Positions 1 to 6,173 of a stretch of 13,416 bases of DNA are shown here, piece after piece. The DNA comes from an uncultured Flavobacteriaceae bacterium. Lineage in GTDB: Bacteria > Bacteroidota > Bacteroidia > Flavobacteriales > Flavobacteriaceae. The stretch lies in contig CALIIP010000137.1 in assembly GCA_938018045.1 (NCBI GenBank), positions 1-13,416 of the forward strand, in the 5' to 3' direction. How positions within the stretch are numbered: the stretch's first letter is position 1; the number at the start of each line of letters is the position of its first letter. The notes beneath the pieces were generated by a model. That model made no database searches. It saw only the letters and a list, made by a program, of their open reading frames with translations, and had not been told where the DNA came from. Position numbers and translations under genes: made by a program.

Positions 1-375
1 ATATGCTTTTGCAGGAACACTTATTGTATCTGTAACTGAATTAAAGTTTTCTTCCCAATCTATTGAAGAAGTATTACTACCAACGATATTAAATCTAAAA
101 TCAATTATCCTAACTTCTGTATTTGCAGAAGAATTACCGATGCTATAGTTTACTTTATCTCCAGGAATTACATCTGAAGTGTAGGTAGCAGAAGAAACAC
201 CATCAAAAGTAACTAAAGCAGTTGCATCTGTACCTACAAGTAGGTTTAAAGCACTTATATCTATTGTTCCGTTTACATCAAATACCATAGGTGAATCATC
301 ATCTTTGTCACTGTCACTTGAACATGAGAATATAAAAATTGTAGATAAAATTAATAATGCTTTTAAAGTTTTCAT
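1..375 (-). CDS. Putative surface lipoprotein, 3' end beyond window (paralogue of 624-1127)
   Basis: An open frame of 125 codons runs from the ATG at 373-375 leftward off the window edge, so the C-terminus is missing. The N-terminus (MKTLKALLILSTIFIFSCSS) is a lipoprotein signal peptide: two lysines, a hydrophobic core and a lipid-accepting Cys at residue 18. The next residues, SSDSDKDDD, are serine and aspartate rich, like the lipoprotein export signal that sends Flavobacteriia lipoproteins to the cell surface. The mature part contains NGTIDISAL and DATALVTFDGV, which align with NGTIDLTAL and DATALVSFNGV in the neighbouring gene, so the two are tandem paralogues. Residues after about 60 look like a beta-rich extracellular domain. 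I do not recognise a named family and propose no specific function. A promoter at 411-442 precedes it. Confidence 0.85.
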   Translation of the reverse strand, partial: MKTLKALLILSTIFIFSCSSDSDKDDDSPMVFDVNGTIDISALNLLVGTDATALVTFDGVSSATYTSDVIPGDKVNYSIGNSSANTEVRIIDFRFNIVGSNTSSIDWEENFNSVTDTISVPAKAY

Positions 376-410
376 ATTGTGTGGTTTAGTATAGAATTTA
401 ATAATTACTT

Positions 411-442
411 CAAATATAATTTATATTCTCTATTAATGAAAA
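411..442 (-). promoter_or_regulatory. Bacteroidota-type promoter of the first lipoprotein gene
   Basis: Read on the minus strand, TATATTTG (411-418) fits the Bacteroidota -7 consensus TAnnTTTG and predicts a leader of about 30 nt before the ATG at 375. The -33 position is degenerate: it reads TTT where the paralogous promoter at 1162-1192 has TTG. The whole block to about 450 aligns with that promoter. Between here and the terminator at 571 (about 450-570) I see nothing recognisable. Confidence 0.6.
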
Positions 443-570
443 TAACTTTTAACAAATTTAGTGATATGGGAGAATTTTAAGTATTTCAAAAAGCATATCA
501 ATATTCAAAAATCTTCTATTCATTTAAAAAATCAATATCATTGAGGAAGTTTAACTTTCATTTGATTCAT

Positions 571-602
571 AAAAAAAACCTGCTAGAAAAAAGCAGGTTT
601 TT
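571..602 (-). terminator. Rho-independent terminator of the second lipoprotein gene
   Basis: The inverted repeat AAAAACCTGCT (574-584) / AGCAGGTTTTT (592-602) encloses a 7-nt loop. On the minus strand it is followed by an uninterrupted run of eight T residues (571-578). It lies 22 nt past the stop codon of the lipoprotein gene at 624-1127 and separates that gene from the next paralogue. Confidence 0.85.
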
Positions 603-623
603 ATATAATATGTATCTTGAAAA

Positions 624-1127
624 TTATCTTCTATCTCTTATTTTTAGTTTTGGATCAATAAAGTAATCTCCTGTTTGAACTACTCCATTTACTTCTAATT
701 GAAAACCTATATCAAATTTAACTTCATCATCTGTAATTGCTCCTTCTAAAACTGTAAATCCTTCTATCCAAGAACTAGAACTACCACTACTCATACCAAA
801 AAAATTCTGTAATCCATTACTCCATAATTCTTCGCTTCCCGAAAAATAAGTAAAGTCAGAAAACACGACAAATGTAGTAGGATCTGATGTTGTTACTTTA
901 TATATAATTTCATCACCAATAATTGCTTCAACTAAATGGTCTGCAGCAGGAACACCATTAAAACTGACTAATGCAGTTGCATCTTGACCTGTAAGCGCTG
1001 CTAAAGCAGTTAAATCGATTGTTCCATTTATTTCTTGTACAATAGGTGTTCTGTCTGGTTCATCATCACTAGAACATGAGAATACAAAAATTAAAGATAA
1101 AATTAATATTGCTTTTAATACTTTCAT
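624..1127 (-). CDS. Putative surface lipoprotein (complete, 167 aa)
   Basis: A short exported lipoprotein. Residues 1-17 form a signal peptide (MKVLKAILILSLIFVFS) and Cys18 is the lipidation site. The next residues, SSDDEPD, match the Ser-Asp-Asp type of export signal known for Flavobacteriia surface lipoproteins, so outer-surface exposure is likely (inference). The mature domain of about 145 residues is beta-prone with few charges and ends in a basic DPKLKIRDRR tail. It is the tandem paralogue of the gene at 1-375; the similarity is strongest in the signal peptide and the NGTIDLTAL...DATALVSFNGV region (about residues 35-60). It has its own promoter (1162-1192) and terminator (571-602), so it is probably monocistronic. 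I do not recognise the family. Adhesion, substrate binding or an envelope structural role are all possible and none is supported specifically. Confidence 0.85.
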   Translation of the reverse strand: MKVLKAILILSLIFVFSCSSDDEPDRTPIVQEINGTIDLTALAALTGQDATALVSFNGVPAADHLVEAIIGDEIIYKVTTSDPTTFVVFSDFTYFSGSEELWSNGLQNFFGMSSGSSSSWIEGFTVLEGAITDDEVKFDIGFQLEVNGVVQTGDYFIDPKLKIRDRR

Positions 1128-1161
1128 AATATTTTTTTTATAAAAAATTAGTTAGTTTTTC

Positions 1162-1192
1162 CAAATATAAATTATTTCTTTATTAATGACAA
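1162..1192 (-). promoter_or_regulatory. Bacteroidota-type promoter of the second lipoprotein gene
   Basis: On the minus strand a TTG at 1190-1192 (-33 element), a 20-nt spacer and TATATTTG at 1162-1169 (-7 element, TAnnTTTG) form a near-consensus Bacteroidota promoter. The predicted leader is about 30 nt. It lies between the stop of the response regulator (1229) and this gene, so the lipoprotein can be expressed independently of the operon upstream. Confidence 0.7.
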
Positions 1193-1228
1193 TAACTTAT
1201 AAGAAATATATTATTTCTGTAGTTTCAA

Positions 1229-2392
1229 TTATTTACTTGCAAACAATTTCACATCGTTTTCTGAGACTTCATTTTCTCCAAGAATAATTAATCTTTCGAC
1301 TACATTTCTCAATTCACGAATGTTTCCTGTCCAATCATATTCTTGTAATAGTTTTATTGCTTTACTAGAAAATGTTTTTAGTGCAACTCCTTGTTCTTCT
1401 GATATTTTTTTTGCAAAAAAGTTTATCAATAACGGGATATCATCTCGCCTATCATTTAAAGCAGGAACTTCAATCAAAATAACTGCCAAGCGATGGTATA
1501 AATCTTCTCTAAACCTTCCTTCAGCAATTTCTTTTTTCAAATTTTTATTTGTTGCTGCAACTATTCGCACATCAACTTTTATATCCTTATCGCTTCCGAC
1601 TCTACTTATTCTACTTTCTTGTAAAGCACGTAAAACTTTTGCTTGAGCAGACAAACTCATATCTCCAATTTCATCTAAAAATATGGTTCCTCCATTTGCT
1701 GCTTCAAATTTTCCTGCTCTGTCTTTATTGGCTCCTGTAAAAGATCCTTTTACATGACCAAACAATTCGCTTTCTATCAATTCACTCGGTATAGCAGCAC
1801 AATTCACCTCAACAATTGGTGCTTTTGTTCTATTACTTTTTTCGTGCAACCAATGTGCTACTAGTTCTTTTCCTGTTCCGTTTGGACCAGTAATTAATAC
1901 TCTAGCATCAGTCATTGCAACTTTTTCAATCATTTCTTTGATATGAGTAATGGCTTTACTCTCACCAATCATCTCATATTTTTTACTTACTTTTTTCTTT
2001 AAGCGTTTGTTCTCTACAACCAATTCTTTTCTATCTAATGCATTACGAACGGTATTTAATAAACGATTTAAATCTGGTGGTTTTGAGATATAATCAAAGG
2101 CTCCTAATCTCATTGTATTTACGGCAGTATCAAGGTCACCGTGACCAGAAATCATAACCATCGGAATTTCAGGTTTTATTTTTTTTACTTTTTCTAAAAC
2201 CTCAACACCATCCATCTTAGGCATTTTAATATCACATAAAACCAAATCGTAATCTTCGTTTTTTATCTTTTCCATTCCTTCTAAACCATCTTCTGCTTCT
2301 TCAACTTGGTATGCGTCATTTTCTTCAGAAATTATTTTTTTAAGAACTCTTCTAATTGCTGCTTCGTCTTCTATAATTAATATCTTTGCCAT
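1229..2392 (-). CDS. NtrC-type sigma-54 response regulator lacking a DNA-binding domain
   Basis: A two-component response regulator that should activate sigma-54 RNA polymerase. Residues 1-118 are a receiver domain with acidic residues E8/D9, phospho-acceptor D54 (in CDIKMP), S82 and K104. A linker leads to a sigma-54 AAA+ domain (about 140-380): Walker A GPNGTGKE (169-176), sigma-54 contact loop GSFTGA (216-221, against the usual GAFTGA), Walker B TIFLDE with D240/E241, and the sensor II segment GNIREL (356-361). The protein ends at residue 387, just after the AAA+ domain, without the Fis-type helix-turn-helix that brings NtrC proteins to about 450-480 residues. Sequence past the stop reaches another stop within six codons, so this is not a recent frameshift. 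It is the last gene of the ABC-mscS operon, 50 nt after mscS with no promoter seen between. No sensor kinase lies in the window. Confidence 0.93.
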   Translation of the reverse strand: MAKILIIEDEAAIRRVLKKIISEENDAYQVEEAEDGLEGMEKIKNEDYDLVLCDIKMPKMDGVEVLEKVKKIKPEIPMVMISGHGDLDTAVNTMRLGAFDYISKPPDLNRLLNTVRNALDRKELVVENKRLKKKVSKKYEMIGESKAITHIKEMIEKVAMTDARVLITGPNGTGKELVAHWLHEKSNRTKAPIVEVNCAAIPSELIESELFGHVKGSFTGANKDRAGKFEAANGGTIFLDEIGDMSLSAQAKVLRALQESRISRVGSDKDIKVDVRIVAATNKNLKKEIAEGRFREDLYHRLAVILIEVPALNDRRDDIPLLINFFAKKISEEQGVALKTFSSKAIKLLQEYDWTGNIRELRNVVERLIILGENEVSENDVKLFASK

Positions 2393-2442
2393 TTATATCT
2401 ATTTTATTTTGTTCAGTTTCTTTTAAATCAAAAACTCTGCCG

Positions 2443-3267
2443 CTATTTATTAATAATATGAATATCTCTTTGCGGAAACGGAATTTGTATTCCTAATTCT
2501 CTAAATCGCTTGTCAATTTCAAATCTTATATCACTTTTAGAAAAACTTGCCTCAAAACTATTATTAATTGTAAATATCAGTTTAAACATTAATGCACTAT
2601 CTCCAAAATCAGTAAATAAAACTACTGGTGCAGGATAATGAAAAACTTTTGGATGTAACAATGCAGCTTCAATTAATATTTCCTTTACAAGTTTTGTGTC
2701 ACTTCCATAAGCAACACCTAAAGATATACTCTCTCTTGTTTGTGTTCCGTTTTGAGTCCAATTATAAAGACTATTTGCTAAATATAGATGATTAGGTATA
2801 ACGATAACTTTATTATCAATAGTTACTGCTCGTGTAGTTCTCAATTTAATTTCTTCAACTCTACCTACTTTTCCATCCAACTCTATAATGTCTCCAACAT
2901 GTACAGATTGATCAACCAAAATAAAAATTCCAGATATAATGTCTTGAAAAAGGGTTTGTAGTGCAAAACCAATACCTATTAACAATGCAGTTGACCCTAA
3001 TAAAATAGCCGACAAATCTATTCCTGCAGTGTGTAATGATATCAATAATATAATTACAAAAATAAAACCCTTTAAATATGTAAAAACTGAATTAAACTTT
3101 ACTTTATCATTATCAGGAAGTTTTCTAGTAATTAATCTCTTTACAATTTTTAATAAAATAGATGTTACAACTAATGCTAAAATTATAAATAAAATCGATC
3201 TTATTGACAAACTTGATTGGTCAGTAAAACTTATCGTTGTGTTAAAAAAAGTTCTTATTTCTCTCAT
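2443..3267 (-). CDS. MscS-family mechanosensitive ion channel (274 aa)
   Basis: A small-conductance mechanosensitive channel of the inner membrane, which opens under membrane tension to release solutes on osmotic downshock. Hydrophobic segments lie at about 22-42, 62-82 and 86-116. The third, with IGIGFALQTLFQDIISGIFI, is the pore-lining helix that precedes the beta domain. The beta domain follows (HVGDIIEL...GKVGRVEEI...TTRAVTIDN) with the family's IVIPNHLYLANSLYNW segment at about 155-170. The C-terminal alpha-beta domain ends in FRELGIQIPFPQRDIHI, typical of MscS. Length is close to E. coli MscS (286 aa). The ATG lies 1 nt past the permease stop codon, so translation is probably coupled. 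Sharing an operon with an ABC exporter and a response regulator suggests a joint envelope or osmotic-stress role (inference). Confidence 0.95.
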   Translation of the reverse strand: MREIRTFFNTTISFTDQSSLSIRSILFIILALVVTSILLKIVKRLITRKLPDNDKVKFNSVFTYLKGFIFVIILLISLHTAGIDLSAILLGSTALLIGIGFALQTLFQDIISGIFILVDQSVHVGDIIELDGKVGRVEEIKLRTTRAVTIDNKVIVIPNHLYLANSLYNWTQNGTQTRESISLGVAYGSDTKLVKEILIEAALLHPKVFHYPAPVVLFTDFGDSALMFKLIFTINNSFEASFSKSDIRFEIDKRFRELGIQIPFPQRDIHIINK

Positions 3268-3268
3268 A

Positions 3269-4588
3269 TTAATATTTTAACCATTTATATAATTCTTTAT
3301 AACTCGGTTTCTTGCCATACATCAATATTCCTACTCTATAAATTTTTGCGGCAAACCATATTACACCTACAAAAGTAACAATTAATAAAGTCATAGAAAT
3401 AGCAATTTGCCACCATGGAACTCCAAAAGGAATTCGCATTAACATTACAATTGGTGATGTAAAAGGAATCATTGAAAATACAGTTGCAACAACACCATGA
3501 GGATCTCCTATAACAGATGAAAACCCTACATAAACCCCTAACATTAAAGGTAATATAACTGGCAGCATAAATTGTTGTGTATCAGTTTCATTATCAACTG
3601 CAGCACCAATTGCCGCATAGATAGAACTGTATAATAAATATCCGCCTAAAAAATAAAATAGAAACATAAAAAACATCGTAAATAATGGCAATTTCCAAAA
3701 TTCAGAAATCAATAATTGCATTTCACCTTGCATTGAGTTTTTCACAACATCCATTTGCTCAGAAGACATTTCTATATTACTAATATTTGAAGACATATCT
3801 ACTCCAAAAAATACCGAAGCAATGAGCATCAAAACAGATAAAACAATACTCCAAATAAAGAATTGCAGCAATCCTGCAGATGCGGTTCCAATCACTTTAC
3901 CTAGCATTAAATAAAATGGTTTTACTGATGAAATTATGATTTCTATAATTCGACTCGTTTTCTCTTCAATTACACTTCGCATAACCATCGCACCATAAAT
4001 TACGATAAACATCATTAGTAAATAACCAGTTCCTATTCCAAAGGCTATTTTTAATCCGTTGATGAGTTTTGATGTTCGTTCGCCAGAAAAGTTTGAAAGT
4101 TGCATATCAACATTTACTTTTGAACTATTTAACTTTTCAATATCTATTCCTAGATGCTGCCTTTTAATAGTTTGAAGTTTAAGCGAAATAACATTTTCAA
4201 TATCTGCAATCATGATCATATTTGGAGAATCTTCAGAAAAAAATTGAATTTTTTTCGACAATTCATCTACATCATTATCATAAGGTATATGTAGTAAACC
4301 ATAATGATTACTCTCTTCTGTGATACTCTTGGCTGTTTCTAAATCAACATCAGAAAGGTTAACAAATTTTATTGTTTTATCTTCTTTAAAATCTTCAGAT
4401 GAAAATAATTGAGAAGCATCAACATATGTTATTGTACGTTTTTGTTCTAGACTGCTCTTGGTTAAAAAAGCAACCAAGGCTATCATCCCAATCATCAATA
4501 AAGGACTCAAAAACGTCATGATTATAAACGTTTTATTACGCACTTTTGCGATAAATTCTCTCTTTATGATTAATAGTAATTTATCCAT
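3269..4588 (-). CDS. ABC-2 type transporter permease, NatB-like (439 aa)
   Basis: Membrane subunit of an ABC exporter whose ATPase is the gene just upstream. The layout is that of NatB/ABC-2 permeases: an amphipathic start (IIKREFIAKVRNKTF), a first membrane helix at about 20-42, a large extracytoplasmic domain (about 43-177), then hydrophobic segments near 178-200, 235-260, 300-330, 342-362, 368-388 and 394-416. The cytoplasmic segment after the second helix contains SVIEEKTSRIIEIIISSVKP (205-224), the E-x-K-T-x-R-x-x-E signature of this family that contacts the ATPase. Its start codon lies inside the end of the ATPase gene (8-nt overlap). The family includes Na+ exporters such as Bacillus NatAB, but the substrate cannot be read from sequence. 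Confidence 0.93.
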   Translation of the reverse strand: MDKLLLIIKREFIAKVRNKTFIIMTFLSPLLMIGMIALVAFLTKSSLEQKRTITYVDASQLFSSEDFKEDKTIKFVNLSDVDLETAKSITEESNHYGLLHIPYDNDVDELSKKIQFFSEDSPNMIMIADIENVISLKLQTIKRQHLGIDIEKLNSSKVNVDMQLSNFSGERTSKLINGLKIAFGIGTGYLLMMFIVIYGAMVMRSVIEEKTSRIIEIIISSVKPFYLMLGKVIGTASAGLLQFFIWSIVLSVLMLIASVFFGVDMSSNISNIEMSSEQMDVVKNSMQGEMQLLISEFWKLPLFTMFFMFLFYFLGGYLLYSSIYAAIGAAVDNETDTQQFMLPVILPLMLGVYVGFSSVIGDPHGVVATVFSMIPFTSPIVMLMRIPFGVPWWQIAISMTLLIVTFVGVIWFAAKIYRVGILMYGKKPSYKELYKWLKY

Positions 4589-5519
4589 TTTTTGTGTTCT
4601 TATTTACGGCTTGAATAAAAATATCGTTTGCATTTGGTATTACTTCTGTAAAATGCGAAATAGTCCCTTTTGATGATAAATACTGTAACAAATCATTAGA
4701 ATTCTCACCAACTTTTATTTTTACTTTTAACATCAATTCGCTATCCAGTGCCTTCCTATTTGTAGGTAAAACATCAAACTTTTCTGCTATTTCTTTCTCT
4801 ATCAATAAATTATCTGAAGTATGCAAAGCAATTTCATAAGTATTTGATTTAAAAGCACGTTTTATATCGTTCAAATTTCCGTCTAAAATTTTATTTGATT
4901 TATCTATTAAAGCAATATGTTCACATAACTCTTCAACAGATTCCATGCGATGTGTAGAGAAGATTACAGTTGAGCCTTCATCTCTTAATTGCAAGATCTC
5001 GTCTTTAATTAAATTAGCATTTATGGGATCGAAACCACTAAAAGGCTCATCAAAAATTAATAGTTTAGGTTTGTGCATTACAGTTATAATAAACTGAACT
5101 TTTTGCGCCATCCCTTTTGAAAGTTCTTGTACTTTTTTATTCCACCAATCACTAATATCAAACTTATCAAACCAATATTTCAATTGCTTTTTAGCATCTT
5201 GTTTTGACATTCCTTTTAATTGCGCCAAGTACAATGCCTGCTCACCAACTTTCATGCTTTTATACAAGCCACGTTCTTCAGGAAGATATCCAATATACTT
5301 GACATCTTCTAACGCTAAAGGTTTTCCGTCTAGATATATCGTTCCACTATCTGGAAGTGCAATTTGATTTATAATACGAATCAAAGTTGTTTTTCCTGCA
5401 CCATTTGGTCCTAAAAGTCCAAAAATACTACCTTTAGGAACTGAAATTGAGATATCGTTTAATGCAGTAAAATCACCATAGTTCTTGAAGATATTTTCTG
5501 CAACTAATAAATTATTCAT
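4581..5519 (-). CDS. ABC transporter ATP-binding protein, NatA-like (312 aa)
   Basis: Cytoplasmic ATPase driving the permease encoded next to it. Motifs in order: Walker A GPNGAGKT (37-44), a Q-loop region reading YLPEERGLY (78-86) with no glutamine, signature LSKGMAQK (133-140), Walker B LLIFDEP (153-159), D-loop SGFD (161-164) and switch histidine H190 in FSTH. The YLPEERGLY form is characteristic of the NatA-type subgroup. The last roughly 90 residues (about 220-312) form an extra C-terminal domain of the DUF4162 kind found on these ATPases (family assignment from memory). It is the first gene of a four-gene minus-strand operon, with a -7 box 20 nt upstream (5539-5546). It diverges from the MarR/beta-oxidation operon across a 154-nt spacer. 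Confidence 0.95.
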   Translation of the reverse strand: MNNLLVAENIFKNYGDFTALNDISISVPKGSIFGLLGPNGAGKTTLIRIINQIALPDSGTIYLDGKPLALEDVKYIGYLPEERGLYKSMKVGEQALYLAQLKGMSKQDAKKQLKYWFDKFDISDWWNKKVQELSKGMAQKVQFIITVMHKPKLLIFDEPFSGFDPINANLIKDEILQLRDEGSTVIFSTHRMESVEELCEHIALIDKSNKILDGNLNDIKRAFKSNTYEIALHTSDNLLIEKEIAEKFDVLPTNRKALDSELMLKVKIKVGENSNDLLQYLSSKGTISHFTEVIPNANDIFIQAVNKNTKNG

Positions 5520-5538
5520 TTAACTTAATTTGTTTTTT

Positions 5539-5546
5539 CAAAGATA
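5539..5546 (-). promoter_or_regulatory. -7 promoter box of the ABC-mscS-regulator operon
   Basis: On the minus strand TATCTTTG matches TAnnTTTG and lies 19 bases upstream of the ATG at 5517-5519, giving a leader of about 15 nt. The only TTG candidate for a -33 element (5571-5573) sits 24 nt away, longer than usual, so this promoter is less certain. The MarR palindromes lie more than 60 bp upstream of this box. Confidence 0.5.
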
Positions 5547-5609
5547 CATTTTTTGATACTTACACTTTATCAACATTCGCTTAAATTTATAATAAAAATA
5601 TAAATTTAC

Positions 5610-5621
5610 TATGCGTGCATA
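5610..5621 (+). promoter_or_regulatory. Distal palindromic operator, probable MarR binding site
   Basis: TATGCGTGCATA is a perfect 5+5 inverted repeat (TATGC-NN-GCATA) in flanks ACT...AAC. It is repeated 29 bp downstream, where the core reads TATGCACGCATA, the exact reverse complement. Two symmetric 12-bp sites in the spacer directly ahead of a MarR-family gene are the usual arrangement for autoregulation; that MarR is the binder is inference. Confidence 0.7.
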
Positions 5622-5638
5622 ACTTTTTACAAAAATAC

Positions 5639-5650
5639 TATGCACGCATA
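5639..5650 (+). promoter_or_regulatory. Proximal palindromic operator overlapping the marR -33 region
   Basis: TATGCACGCATA is the second copy of the TATGC-NN-GCATA palindrome, in the same flanks (ACT...AAC, then a T-run) as the copy at 5610-5621. It ends 11 nt before the -7 box at 5662-5669, so it covers the expected -33 contact region. A protein bound here would block RNA polymerase, which predicts repression of marR and the fad genes behind it. Confidence 0.75.
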
Positions 5651-5661
5651 ACATTTTTCCC

Positions 5662-5669
5662 TATATTTG
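5662..5669 (+). promoter_or_regulatory. -7 promoter box of the marR-fadNAE operon, probably leaderless
   Basis: TATATTTG matches TAnnTTTG exactly and ends only 4 nt before the ATG at 5674. Transcription should therefore start at or within a base or two of the start codon. No good TTG is present 17-23 nt upstream; that space holds the proximal operator instead, as expected for a weak regulated promoter. Confidence 0.65.
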
Positions 5670-5673
5670 TGAT

Positions 5674-6126
5674 ATGCCTAAAAAGAAATCAATAGATCAT
5701 CATTTAAGAGCCACTTGGCAAGCAGTTGCTAAAATGTATAATGAGCAAGCAGAAAAGTTTGACAGTACAATGGCAATGGCTTTTGTTATCTTAAATATTG
5801 ATTTTGAATGCGGAACACCTTCTACTGCTTTAGGTCCATTAATGGGAATGGAAGCGACAAGTTTATCTCGTATTTTAAAATCTATGGAAGAAAAAGGAGC
5901 TATTTATCGTGAAAAGAATCCAAATGACGGTCGTGGAGTACTTATCAAATTAACAGATTCAGGAAAAGAAAAAAGAGAAGATGCAAAAATTGCTGTCTTA
6001 AGGTTTAATGATGTTGTTAGACAAAATGTATCTGAAGAAGAATTAAACGCTTTTTTTAAAGTTACAGAAACTATCAATGATTTAATAGCAAAAGACACTA
6101 TATATCAGAAAAAAACAGCCAGTTAA
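5674..6126 (+). CDS. MarR-family transcriptional regulator of the beta-oxidation operon (150 aa)
   Basis: A winged-helix dimeric repressor of the MarR family. Residues 10-45 form the N-terminal dimerisation helices. The DNA-binding part spans about 50-100: recognition helix region ATSLSRILKSMEEKGAI (61-77), then the wing NPNDGRGVLIKLTDSGKEK (82-100), where DGR-G replaces the more common D-R-R. Residues 103-140 form the C-terminal dimerisation helices. The ATG at 5674 is preferred because helix 1 begins near residue 10 and the next Met (22) would remove part of it. The gene is followed after 47 nt by fadN with no terminator or promoter between, so it is the first gene of the operon and probably represses itself together with fadNAE. 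The likely inducer is an acyl-CoA or fatty acid, by analogy with other beta-oxidation regulators (inference). Confidence 0.93.
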   Translation: MPKKKSIDHHLRATWQAVAKMYNEQAEKFDSTMAMAFVILNIDFECGTPSTALGPLMGMEATSLSRILKSMEEKGAIYREKNPNDGRGVLIKLTDSGKEKREDAKIAVLRFNDVVRQNVSEEELNAFFKVTETINDLIAKDTIYQKKTAS

Positions 6127-6173
6127 TAAAACAATATTATTTTAATTAATAAAATTAAAACAACTACAAGCAC

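Noticed and set aside
1202..1218. Inverted repeat AGAAATA/TATTTCT after the response-regulator gene as operon terminator
   Set aside because: The stem is short and entirely AT-rich apart from one G-C pair, and no T-run follows on the minus strand. The end of this operon is not resolved from sequence.
1229..1320. Frameshift or recent truncation as the reason for the missing HTH
   Set aside because: The reading frame is intact to the end of the AAA+ domain, and the spacer behind it is only 101 nt with stops, too short to hide a Fis-type domain.
1320..1740. Plus-strand open frames opposite the response regulator, and similar frames opposite mscS, fadN, fadA and fadE
   Set aside because: They are complements of well-conserved coding sequence, have no family resemblance or promoter, and show shadow-frame composition.
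3559..3580. TGGCA-like sequence as a sigma-54 promoter
   Set aside because: It lies inside the permease coding region and lacks the GC at the required 10-nt spacing. No convincing sigma-54 promoter was noticed in the window by eye.
5610..5650. The two palindromes as a CRISPR or phage attachment remnant
   Set aside because: There are only two units, each internally symmetric and placed at a promoter, with no array, integrase or cas genes near.
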